A DNA stretch of 64,000 bases from Astropecten irregularis (Eukaryota > Echinodermata > Asteroidea > Paxillosida > Astropectinidae), in assembly GCA_963971285.1 (NCBI GenBank), contig OZ020265.1, forward strand, positions 5,372,270-5,436,269. Direction: 5' to 3'. Of the stretch, positions 11,498 to 21,435 are shown piece after piece; positions within the stretch are counted from its first letter, which is position 1, and each line of letters begins with the position of its first letter. A program made the position numbers and the translations under genes. The notes under the pieces are model-generated. The model was not told the origin of the DNA. It saw only the letters and a list, made by a program, of their open reading frames with translations, and did no database searches.

Positions 11498-12549
11498 GTG
11501 AGAGATGTAGAGTGGATGGAACCAAAGATGCACGTTGAAGTTCCATATGTGGCTTCAACCCAGCCAGAAAACAGAGTTTGTTAAAACCTTGAGAGAAAGG
11601 AACCTAATTTTAATTCAAACCATTTCAGTTTCAAAAGAACCTTTTATCCAAGGGTAATATATGTACCTAGAGAATAATAACAGAAAACAAATTGATGTCT
11701 ACTTGCCAACATATCCAATGATAATTATTGCATTTGGCTGTATTGATGAAGGTGAAATTAATTTATTTTTAGGGGAGGGGAGGGGGGGTGTCAAGTCAAA
11801 GCAGTTAAGTCACTTTGCAGTGTACTTGTTATTGTGAAGTGTCATTTCATGCATTTAGAAAATTGAAATAAAACTAGTTCATAAGATGAAGAATAACCAG
11901 TTTTAAATTGAACAAATCTCCTAAGTGTTTACAAGTCTGATGATAACAATGTATAAGAAAGATCATCCTTGGGGCAGGGCTCCTCTTTCATTTCACAAGA
12001 TTGAGGTCTTAAATGAATTAAATCTTATCATCCATGGTGGTACGAATATCATGCCTGTGTCGGTGTGTCCAATGTAATTCATTTTCTCATGACGTTCACT
12101 TGCATTATTTGTATCAGTATACCCTAAAAGGTAAATTTGTGAAGATTTCTGTTTTGGTATGCCACCAAAGTATGACAGTACCTTTATCCACAGCTCGAAC
12201 ACCAAAGTGACTGGCTACAGTCAGCAAAATGGATGCAATTTCCAGTATTATAATTGTATACAATTCATGTATATTTGTTTTAAGACAACATTCTTAAATG
12301 CATCTGGGAAACCAAGGTGACTTGACAGTGTTGTAGCAACCTGGATTCAATATCTTGTATATTGTAATATTTTGGAAGAAACTAATTTTTCATACTGGGA
12401 TTACTGTCAACATTTTCTTTTTTGTTAATATTTCCTCAACTAATATTTAGATGTCTAGTTATTATTTATGTTTGCTCATAAAAAGTAGATACAATTTTTT
12501 GATTTGCTTGTTTGCATTTTTTTGTTACTCTTCCTTAATTTGTGTACAG

Positions 12550-14218
12550 ATGATGAACCAGATTATTCAGATGTTCAGCTTGAGTCCATAGACTCCATTG
12601 CATCACATACTCCAAAGAACACATCAGGTGTTGCAGAGATTTCATTAGGCTCTACAGAAAGAACATCATGCTCTGCTGAGAGCTGCAATGACAAATTGAA
12701 AGATATGACAGCCCAAATATCAAGACTGAAAAAGGCTTTGGCTAAGGAAAGAAGGGAAAAGAAGAAACTCCTCAAACAGCAAAGTAATCTCGAGACAAAC
12801 ACCTCTAAGGTTTTCAACAAAGATCAGCTTGATAAACTCAAACACACAAGTTCAAGAGGAAAGAAATGGTCTGCTGAAACCATCAAAAAAGGTCTCCAGT
12901 TAAAATTTGCATGTGGATCGACTGGGTACGAGGTGCTCCTCTCTCAAGATCAACCACTGCCATCAGCAAGGTCATTATGAAGAAGAATGGAAGTGATTTC
13001 CATGGAACCAGGAGTCTTAGATGATGGGTTTAAATTCCTTCAGCTGAAGGTAGACACAATGAATGAGAAAGAGCGAGAATGCTGCCTCACACTTGATGAG
13101 ATGTCCATCCAGGCAGGGGTTCAGTATGACATTGGCTCCAGTTGTTTGCGAGGAGATAACACATTACCGGGTCACAGCGGTGAAGCTACTCATGCCCTAG
13201 TTATTATGCTTGGAGGAGTAACAACTAGATGGAAGCAAACTGTGGCATATCATTTCACTGGCAACTCAGTGGATGGAACAAAACTAAAGCCAATCATCCT
13301 TGAAGTCTTACAGAAAGCAAAGGACATTGGGCTGCACGTCACAGCAATAACATCAGACATGGGCAGTGCAAACCGAGCACTTTGGCAAAGTTTTGGAATC
13401 ATCTGCACGAAGTTCAGCACTACAGTGAACAAAATTCCCCATCCTTGTGAACATCAAGGTTCACCCAAGACTGCCTTGAAAACCTCTTTGGTTGCATCCG
13501 AATGAAAAACCCTGTTCCAACAGCTCTCGAGTTTAAACGGGCACTAAAGATCATTACAGTCGCTCAGTTTCTCAGATGCCCCTCAAAAGGCAGTTACCAG
13601 GAGGACGACCGTACCTTCCTTGCAGAATTCCTTGATCAGGAACCCATGTTCAAAGAGAGTGAGAGTGATGGCAGCACTTCACCTGTTAATCCCGACATTG
13701 AAGAGATACCAGATACACCAGGTCTAGGGAATGCAGAGGGAAACAGCTTACACAATCTCATAGGTTACTGTGTACGCCAAGTAAAGAAAACAAAGAAGCT
13801 GTGTTCAGCTTGCATAGATTCAGTACAGGTGAAATGTCCAAATGCAGCAGTCCCTCACAAGTTAACATTGTTCAAAGAATACAAAGAGGGTTGCATGATC
13901 TACTGTTCAGAAGAATGCATGAAGCTGTTTGACAAGGCGGAGTTCCTCTTCAGGGCATGTCAAGAGAAGTTTGCAAGCAAAAAATGTCTGACATCAAGAC
14001 TTGTCAAGCAAGCAGAAGATCTCACAAAGGACATTGACTTGCCCTCTTGTCATGGACTTAAACACATTCTTCTGAGCAAATTCTTCACGGCAAGATTGCA
14101 TTTCTATGCAAAGAAGGAAGGAAAGATAAGGAAGGATAAACTTACAAAATCCAAGTCAACTGGTGAACTGGGCAGCAAGAGCATGGCTATGCGTGCAGCT
14201 GTGAAAAAGCTGAAATAG
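12550..14218 (+). pseudogene. P-element/THAP9-type transposase, nonsense and internal deletion
   Basis: The coding block starts after a TTTGTGTACAG acceptor in phase 1. In order it encodes an acidic linker, a coiled coil rich in K/R/E (about 12700-12800), and a helix-turn-helix-like stretch with WSAETIKKGLQLKFACG. An in-frame TGA follows at 12978-12980. The same frame then resumes with the RNase-H-like core: LTLDEMSIQ near 13090, VAYHFTGNSV near 13250 and TSDMGSANRALW near 13350. Near 13447-13460 the frame changes, and FTQDCLENLFGCIR starts in another frame and runs to TAG at 14216. In P-type transposases a GTP-binding insertion of well over 100 residues separates these two parts of the catalytic fold; it is absent here. 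The C-terminal part has CSAC and YCSEEC cysteine pairs. I judge it non-functional. Confidence 0.75.
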
Positions 14219-16272
14219 TGCAGATACACTGTATAGTATGGATACACTCAATGCATCGGATTCGGATACAATTACTAGTAAGTAGCAAAATTTGTTTGCC
14301 TGGTGTTGTGAAGCAATAATTGTGTTGAAATGTTGCCTTCATTGATCCAGTTGATCCAGATAAGATTAAAATTGATCAATTCAATTTCTGACACTATTGA
14401 CCATAACTATGTTCATTGGACAGTTTGGACTACCATTGACTCTAGGCATGATAGATTTGATCCTTCATTGTTGTAAGTATTTAACCTCTTTTTATCCAAT
14501 CTTGTCATAACAGGGGGTGTTTTGTTGACCAAAACCATGAACACGATGAAAATGTTTATGCGTTGGTTTTTGGTTCAGCGTTCAGTGGCGACTCCAGTTC
14601 CCGGTTCTGCTTCAATGGCGTCAATGGGTCAACCAAACAAGAGCTGAGGAAAGGGATTGGTCCAAACGATCAGTCCAACCATGAAGGAATGTCTCTTCCT
14701 TCCTCCAGGGTCCAACATGACAGAAAGGTACATTGTAAATAAGCTACATGTACAATCAGGTCTGACCCCGACATCTGACATATGCCCGCAGGCATTTTTG
14801 TTTACATTTTTCAAAAAAAGTTTTCACACCTTCCCAACTACATGTAGGCCTATAGTTCTGTTTATAAGACCAAAACACTCCCCAGCCAGGGCTCCTGTTG
14901 CCATTCAATGTTTGCCATATGTTTTTTTTTCCGATGTGACCTGGGCCTAATTTCATGGAATTTGTTACCGTTAGCAAAAAATTCTTCGCTTACGGTAGCA
15001 GATTTTTTTTGGTTACGGTTAGCATATTTCACGGAACAGTTTCCTTTATGATAACAGTAAGCAAGGAATTTGTGCAGAATGCATACGACAGCACGTTAGC
15101 AGAAAATGATCACGGTTACACTAGCAATTCTTTGCTAACCGAGAGTCTTGCTCACGGATTCTATGAAATAGATTTCACGCGTAGCAGTGCCCGTAAGCAC
15201 AAAAATAGGCCGTAACGGATTCCATGAAATTGGGCCCAGGTGACAGCAAACTGTATCAAACTATCAAGCTTTTATAGAAATGTCCAAATGCAAATGAATT
15301 TGATTTTAAATGTTTATCTAGAATTAATGATAATCAGATTCCACAAATCTTGCTCAACTTTGTAAAAAAACTGACACTGTCAGGACAGTCTAAACTCTAA
15401 AATGATTTCAGGTGGTCGATTTCAGGTTTGTGAATTTAAAAGGGTGATTAGGATTTAGGAACGTAGCTGCAGTAATTACCGGTGCTATATCTGTCGCCCT
15501 ATATCATTACTCGTTGTTTACAATTTTGACATGATCAGTGAGGGATCAATCATGTCAAAATTGTAAACAAGGACAAGGGGACCAAGGCCTATTAATTGAT
15601 AAAAGTAATGGCTTGCCCTAGGCCCTACTAGTACTACGATTAATAATACTGCAACGGTGAACGAAATTCAGTTCAATTCCACTGGCACTAACTTCTGCAG
15701 CTGCAGTGTATGACTAGGACCTAACGTTAGTCATGATAATTATGTCATGACTGACTGAGTAGGCGAGCATGCAAGTGTATAAATTATAATACTGAGACGA
15801 GAGTAAGACTAAGACTAGAGTTAACTTACTGGATACAAGCATTACAAGTTATGATGAACTTCAAACTCAGCTGTATGACCCTTGGGTAGCATCTGAAAAG
15901 TGAGATTTACGTGGTTTTTACTTTCAGTTTAATTAATAATACGGCCTAACGTTAGGCCTACTGACTCAATTGTCCACACTTCATCATTCATGACTTCAAA
16001 TGCAGCGGCAACCATTGTTTGTGTACTAATCAATTAGGCCTATTATTAATAGTAAATACAAGTATTATTGCTCAAAAACGCCATCTGCCGGTCCCATATC
16101 CCACAATGATGGTCGTGAGCTCAGTCGTTATAAAAAGAAAAAGATATTGATGCCTAAATACCGATTGCAATTTCCTTTGAGACACTTTTTCGATCACGCC
16201 GATAGCCACTCGTTGCATGGCACACAGTACACACACGCGTGTACTGTGCGCGTCTACGCCGGCCTCCCCTGT
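14219..16272. other. 3' non-coding part of the THAP transposon
   Basis: No further transposase sequence was found after the TAG at 14216. The stretch contains the MITE at 14943-15237 and several 'ggcctaacgttaggcc' tracts, and ends at the right terminal repeat. Short ORFs (for example 14657-14950) lack any recognisable content. Confidence 0.5.
14943..15237. mobile_element. MITE with GGGCC(T/C)AATTTCATGGAAT termini
   Basis: The left end gggcctaatttcatggaat (14943) matches the reverse complement of the right end attccatgaaattgggccc (to 15237). The interior is a loose palindrome built from repeats of 'ttaccgttagc'/'gctaaccg' type, so the element can fold back. The outer bases CCTG/CAGG extend the symmetry. 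No coding capacity. The GGGCCNAATTTCAT terminus links it to the elements at 27831, 56823 and 57530. Confidence 0.7.
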
Positions 16273-16322
16273 AGGTCCCTAACATGGCGCCTATGTTTCA
16301 GTTGGCCAAACTCTCTTTATAG

Positions 16323-16464
16323 AGGTTATTCACGTGACGTCATTGGCCGTCAAGCACAATATGATTACACACGCTTCAGCGCACACGCAACGTACAGTGT
16401 CGTACGCGCAACAATGGACGCTTGACGGCCAATTGCGTGTTTTTATGACGTCGGTGAATAACCT
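16323..16464. mobile_element. Palindromic MITE inserted in the right end of the THAP transposon
   Basis: The left end AGGTTATTCACGTGACGTC and the right end GACGTCGGTGAATAACCT are near-perfect inverted repeats, with inner arms TTGGCCGTCAAGC/GCTTGACGGCCAA. Outside it, the flanking ctctttat and tttttacggctctgc join to match the uninterrupted left terminus of the THAP element (agagccgtaaataaagag in reverse), so the insertion is directly visible. Confidence 0.7.
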
Positions 16465-16529
16465 CTTTTTACGGCTCTGCTCGTCTGTACCCATCAGCGC
16501 CACCACGCGTACGCTCACAGACATAAACT

Positions 16530-16930
16530 AGACCTGTGTTTGTTGACAAACACTGAGCTGTTTCGTGCATGTTTTATAAATAATATGAAAAATAAACATG
16601 AACGCAATTGGCCCAGTACAGAAAAATAGCAAATCAGTGGTGTCTTCATTGCCGTTAACAACTATCAGGAGCGTCGTCAGTTGTCCATCAATACACACAT
16701 AATGTATGTATAATGTGTGGGTGTACATACACGTGGCAATACACGAGTCTGCTATAGGCCAGCGTGCATAGTATGTATGGTTGTCCTTATGTATGGCAGT
16801 GGAAACAGCAAAATTATTGATTTTCTAGCTCATCGTGCTCCATTCACCTGTACACAATTGTCCCACTACTACAGATAGCCATATCAGCGGTCCAAAAAGT
16901 TCCAAAGCCCGTGTTTTGTGTTATGTTTGA
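16530..16930. other. Unassigned sequence right of the THAP transposon
   Basis: No coding or repeat structure was recognised, apart from a gagctgtttcg motif near 16553 that resembles repeat ends at 17757-17776 and 19408. Confidence 0.4.
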
Positions 16931-16939
16931 CTCTAAATG

Positions 16940-17580
16940 GCCAAATTAATTATTAAAAAAAAATCAATAAAAAATCAGCCGATGACGTCATCATGACGTC
17001 ACTTCACATTAGGGATACTAATACCATTCTCTACCTATCCACCAAGTTTCATTACGATCAGATATTCGCTTATATGTGTTTCTGGGAAAAAATGGCAAAA
17101 TTAAATATTCAAAAATCAATAAAAAATCAGCCGATGACGTCATCGTGACGTCACTTCACATTAGGGATACTAGTACCATTCCCTACCTACCCACCAAGTT
17201 TCATCACCATCGGATATTCCCTTATATATGAATCTGAAAATCTGCTTTTTGATGACGTCATCATGACGTCACACCTTTTTGGTAAATTGTGGCATATGCC
17301 TATAACCTAACAAACATTTTACCGAAAACAATTCGAAAATACGATTTGTTGTTCAGGAGATATAAAGAAAAGGTCCAAAAATTGAATAATTCGTATAAAA
17401 TCACACGATGACGTCATCGACACGTGACCACATTTTTTGTGTATAACACGTCCCCATATACTTACATACCAAGTTTGAGTTACATCGGACTTATAGTTTC
17501 GGAGATAAAGAGCCCTGAAATTTGCACTTTTATGATGACGTCATGGTGCACGTGATGACGTCACGATGACGTACATACGC
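16940..17580. repeat. Repeat with nine TGACGTCA palindromes
   Basis: Two tandem copies of a unit of about 155 bp (16941-17098 and 17102-17240, sharing aatcaataaaaaatcagcc and ctacc...accaagtttcat) are followed by diverged copies. Exact TGACGTCA sites start at 16983, 16994, 17135, 17146, 17253, 17264, 17409, 17536 and 17556, mostly in pairs 11 bp apart. TGACGTCA is the CREB/ATF consensus. No protein-coding frame is evident. The unit ends in a palindrome, agctgttccgcggtctgcgaaacagct, at 17750-17776. Confidence 0.7.
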
Positions 17581-17943
17581 GGCATGCGATTTGGGGTGGT
17601 GGTCTAACTATGTGCCAAGTATGAAGTTTATCGGAACTGGCGTAAGGGTAGAAGTGACTTGTAGAAAAACCGTGTGTTATGTCTATGGGAAAAAAGTGGA
17701 AAAAGAAGAAATAAAAAAGGAAAAAGAAAAAAAAAAATAAGAAAAACAAAAGCTGTTCCGCGGTCTGCGAAACAGCTAATAACCATAGAGTTATATTAAA
17801 AAACTAGAGGGCGCACCTCTGATTTGTCGCGTCACGAATTGAAGAATTGGCCGCCATTTTCTAAGTGGGCAACAATGGGCATTCATGGGGTTATGTTTAC
17901 GTTTCGCGTTTGGCTGTGACGTGTGTTTGCATTATGGCTTGAT

Positions 17944-18014
17944 ATGCCCAAAAATTGCGCAGCCTTTGGCTGCAGGAATCGGAGTAATAAGACCAACAAC
18001 GTTTCATTTCATAA
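17944..18014 (+). pseudogene. Orphan first exon of a THAP-domain protein
   Basis: An ATG at 17944 opens MPKNCAAFGCRNRSN, followed by NNVSFHK, the exact N-terminal pattern of a THAP finger (M-P-x-x-C-x4-C, then the F-H-x-F-P region). The frame reaches a strong GTGAGT donor at 18015 in phase 2, just where THAP exons commonly split before the FP motif. I searched the rest of the element for the W, C-x2-H and AVPT parts and found none, so the domain cannot be completed here. It is best read as a relic of the gene of the autonomous parent element. Confidence 0.7.
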
Positions 18015-18484
18015 GTGAGTAGTATTGCTTAGTCTAACCTAAATATCATTAAATTTAGTCGATTTTTCATGGAGTATTAAGAAGGGGTTAACGTTACTTT
18101 ATTCTTTAATATATAAAAAGGCTATAGGAATTTGTGCTGCTATATTTTGTATTTTATTACTTAGTCGACTCTGGATCTGGATTTAGATCTGGATCTAGGT
18201 CTGGATGTTTATTTCGGCAAAGCTGGTTCCCGCATCATGTCAGAGGTTGAAATCATCCAGGTAACTTCAGGAAATGATCAAATAATGAAAGAAACAGGTC
18301 AGATCATCCTTGAAAAGTTGCCACCAGCACCTTCCTCATAGTGTTGCCACTTTACCGGCACAATGAAGCGGAACATCGCATGGACTACCGTATTTCATTC
18401 GTTGTAACTAATTCTTTTTTAAACTAACTTCTTTTTACAAATTTATTTTTACTAATTCCAGATGCAAAATTAAAGATAAGATAC

Positions 18485-18612
18485 AGGATCCAAGTTTCAA
18501 GTTTCAAGATCCAAGTTTCAAGATCCAAGTTTCAAGATTCAAGTTTCAAGATCCAAGTTTCAAGATCCAAGTTTCAAGATTCAAGATCCAAGATCGACGT
18601 TTCAAGATGGAA
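18485..18612. repeat. Short tandem repeat, 'aagtttcaagatcc' unit
   Basis: About seven imperfect copies of a 17-18-bp unit (ccaagtttcaagat with variants) follow one another. They lie inside the short P-type element. A 'ggatctggat'-type repeat precedes them at about 18165-18210. Confidence 0.8.
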
Positions 18613-18904
18613 GATTCTTCAGGTCTACCACCACCAACAAAATGGCCCTTTTCAGGACCACCAAATCATCCCAAAAGAGATTTATATTCAAGTCTGTTGA
18701 TTACTGCCAAAAGATGAAATTCATTTTCTTTTTTTCAATTTCATTTTTTAGCACTCTCCTTCAAGAATACAGGTCCAGATTTCAGGAATGGCGACATGAC
18801 TCAAGATTCATGATGCAAGATGTCACTCAGATGCAAGATTTAAAGAAATAACTACTAACTAGATTTTACAAAAAATGTATTGTCATTGAAAAGTGAACAA
18901 AGAA

Positions 18905-19070
18905 AAATTGACTGGAGCGGGATTCAAACCGGTGACCTCCTGAATACCATACAGGCGCTCTACCAACTGAGCCTTCCAGCCCTACGTTGATGGTGTCTCT
19001 AATTATCTCTTGTTCATCTCTTGTAGTCTATTATCTTTGTTCATTTGGCAGTGAGAAGGCATGAGAACGA
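18905..19070 (-). repeat. tRNA-derived SINE copy, better preserved
   Basis: On the minus strand, 18910-18983 has a paired acceptor stem (GGCTGGA/TCCAGTC), an A box (GGCTCAGTTGGTAGAGC) and a B box (GGTTTGAATCC). The anticodon arm is odd: a CCTG/CAGG stem with a 9-nt loop TATGGTATT. Flanks on both sides match the copy at 545-725. The same 'CCTGTACGGTATTCAGGAGGTC' core recurs near 42250. It reads as a SINE derived from a tRNA rather than a working tRNA. Confidence 0.7.
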
Positions 19071-19559
19071 ACTTTACCACGAATATTATGAGTGCGAGTA
19101 CCTGAGCACTTTTCCATGAGTGCGAGTATGAGTACGAAAACAGGAATTGACAAAGTTCATCAATGTAAACACATAGGCCTAGTGAATCCTTGAACTGGTG
19201 AGCTAAAACAATTACCGGTACATAATTATAAAGTGTCTGTATTCATGGACATAGAGCTATGTATATGTAAACATTGCTGAGATAACTTATGTACATTTTT
19301 AGCTTGTCAAAAAAGTTTGTTCTTTCCCAGTGTGTTGATCTTTCATATACTGTTTCGACTTGTTAAATTAATTAACTGTGAAGAGCAAGTAATACTGTAA
19401 ATAATTAGCTGTTTCGCAGTTCAGATAAAGGTGCACTTGCTTTTTGGCGAAGTGCTACGAAGCAGTGCGAGTTAATATACCGACTTCCGTCTGTCCGTCC
19501 GTACGTCATTTTGGCCACTCCAGAAGCATATTAGTTTGTCACGATTTATTTATTTAAAT

Positions 19560-19745
19560 GTATATATAAAAACTGGTTTTTGTCAAAGAAATGCAGGTAT
19601 TCGCGGGCAAAAATATCAAGAAAGAAACAGCAACAGTCATCTGTGAAAATTTCCAGTGTCATAAGGTGACTACTTTTGGAGAAAACAGTGGAAAAAATGC
19701 ACACGGTATTTTAATATATTGATTCAGAACTTGCAGAAAAGTCGA
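19560..19745 (+). repeat. Fragment of the TTAAAGGTA MITE family
   Basis: This copy includes 'ctggtttttgtcaaagaaat', the gggcaaaaatatcaagaaag motif and 'gaaaacagtggaaaaa'. The order and spacing match the copies at 4655 and 49383 (reverse strand). Both terminal repeats are missing. Confidence 0.6.
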
Positions 19746-20344
19746 AAATCTCAAGTTTCCGTATTGTGTCAAGCTAGTGGCTGATTTAATTACTTGGATC
19801 CGTAGTTGTAATCGAGTACAACAAATACCGGTTACGCCTCAGTTCCATCCCACATTTCTCTAAACTATATACATGCACGTGACCCAAGATATAAAAACCC
19901 GATACCCTCCTTGTTTCAGATTAAGACTGACAATTAAAGAAACGATATTATCGACGCGCAATCGAGTTATGACCGGCCCTCGACTTGAAAAGTGGCATAT
20001 CCTAAACTAAAGCTGAATTCGAGTGGAAAGGGGCAGTTTTAATGTAAAGGATTTTTTTTCAATTATTGCAATTTTTTTCAAATTGCACGAGTTTATTCCA
20101 AAAACAAACTATTGATGAGTAGTATTCATGACGATAAGGCCGAAACTCCCAAAAAGATTGGAGAAAATCGACTTTTAGTAATGCGTTTTCTGAGCGCACT
20201 GTGTAAAAGAATAAGCACATCCGGGCATTTTACACGGTTTTGCCCACTTAGAGACGCCATCTTTGATTCCCCATGTGTAGCCGAGAGCGCGTCACACAGG
20301 GCACGGTGAGTGCGCACTCTAGTTTTCTAATATAACTCTATGCT

Positions 20345-20838
20345 AATAACCCATAGACCGACAGCGCCCTATTCAAATGCATGGCGGGGTACCGTAATTG
20401 TGACGGCACCCGACTATTGCAAAACTATGGGCAAAAAAAGTTACTTTAACGTACGATTGAAATAGGAAGGATTTATTCAAGAGGGAAATTCTAGATGAAA
20501 ACGAATTGATATCAACTTTAAACCCATTGGAGCATTAGGTTTACCTCACATACCATTGTACAGTGATAGATGTTTCTCAAATAATGGAAAGATTGAATGA
20601 AAACTTTTGTGTTTGAATTTCATCTTGATTTTATGAGAGGGAACTAGCGCGAGATTACGTGCACAACTGGCCTCTTTTAGAATTTTTGCGAGATTTTGAA
20701 ATAAAATCCATTGTTTACGTGCCGCGCGCGCGCCTCGCGCACTGAGTGACGCGCACTTTGCCCATAGTTTTTTGAGTTGGCGTCCGTTTCAAAAATTACG
20801 CGCTCACGCCCTCTGCTGTCGGTCTATAGGTTATTTAT
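20345..20838. mobile_element. MITE with AATAACC-ATAGACCGACAGC termini
   Basis: The left end aataacccatagaccgacagc (from 20345) matches the reverse complement of the right end gctgtcggtctataggttatt (to 20838), giving a 494-bp element. The interior has GC-rich tracts (gccgcgcgcgcgcc near 20720) and no open frame. The right target duplication of the short P-type element overlaps this left terminus, indicating nested insertion. Confidence 0.7.
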
Positions 20839-20924
20839 GTGATGCGTACGCTAGTGAGTTGCTTGCACAAGTGCGCCCTCTGTTGTCCTCAGCTGCTCCA
20901 TGTCAGCTTGTTGGATCGCAAAAA

Positions 20925-21095
20925 TTAGTCTTTCTTCAAAGCCTTTGTGGCTGCGCACAAAATGTAACCGTAGAGCGCTCGCTTTGACAGGAGACCACAT
21001 GCACGAGTTCCCCAGCCAAGACAGTTGCGCCACTCGACTGGTCTCCAGTCCAGTCGCTTTGCGATTATATTTTGTACATAACCATGAAGGCCTTG
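20925..21095. repeat. Imperfect inverted repeat
   Basis: The arm 20935-21005 (aagcctttgtggctgcgcac, aaaatgtaaccgtagagcg, ggagacca) is mirrored imperfectly by 21030-21095 (tggtctcc, cgctttgcgattatatttt, ccatgaaggcc). It folds as a hairpin of about 60-bp arms. Overlapping short ORFs on both strands here are by-products of the symmetry. Confidence 0.5.
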
Positions 21096-21254
21096 ACGAA
21101 AAGCTACGCAAAACCCGACTTGTGGGATATGCAACATGTTTGTGCACATATTTTATTTTTATCTTAACATCTCATCTTACAGTTTGTGTAAATTAACTCT
21201 TATTGTTGTAAATACTGTACTATTTTATTGATATAATGTACATATGGATTTATT

Positions 21255-21435
21255 TATCTGTTAATTTACTTGTTTGTCTGTTGGCTGTCCGAGTGTTTGT
21301 TTGTGTGTTTGTGCTTGTTTGTTTATACTGTATAGCCTAAATAACCATCCTGTAATTGGCGATTTGTATTGCTGTTGGTCTTGGTTAATAAATAAATATA
21401 AATATATAAATATAAATATATAAATACATCCTATG
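21255..21435 (+). mobile_element. LINE-like 3' tail with (TAAATA)n repeat
   Basis: A T/G-rich tract is followed by 'ggcgatttgtattgctg', then a simple repeat of aaatataaatatataaata. Such tails are typical of CR1/L2-type retrotransposons. No coding part is attached. Confidence 0.35.

Larger units (their letters stand above)
7600..16505 (+). mobile_element. THAP/P-element-type DNA transposon, about 8.9 kb
   Basis: A THAP-transposase gene lies between inverted termini. Left, about 7605-7735, contains gcagagccgtaaa, agagagtttggccaac and aggcgccatgtt. The same blocks occur in reverse complement on the right, at 16465-16505 and 16273-16322. The right terminus is split by a 142-bp palindromic element (16323-16464). 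The left terminus carries about 50 extra bases between the second and third block. P-type elements make 8-bp target duplications, but I could not find one here, so the exact outer ends are uncertain. Multiple later insertions (tRNA-like 11024, MITE 14943) and coding damage show an old copy. Confidence 0.65.
17776..20350 (+). mobile_element. Short P-type/THAP transposon with 8-bp target duplication
   Basis: The element is 17784-20342 (2,559 bp). The left end CATAGAGTTATATTA and its continuation ACTAGAGGGCGCAC are matched in reverse complement by the right end (about 20312-20342), with homology continuing inward through 'taagtgggca'. It is flanked by an exact 8-bp direct repeat CTAATAAC at 17776-17783 and 20343-20350; 8 bp is the target-site length of P elements. 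Inside, only a THAP first exon remains (17944), together with later repeats. No transposase core was found, so it must depend on another element. Its termini differ in sequence from those of the 8.9-kb THAP element nearby. Confidence 0.85.

Noticed and set aside
11498..11554. Longer reading of the 11452 candidate exon to the TGA at about 11538
   Set aside because: It would end the protein before the transposase core; a GTGAGA donor at 11498 gives a frame-compatible junction instead.
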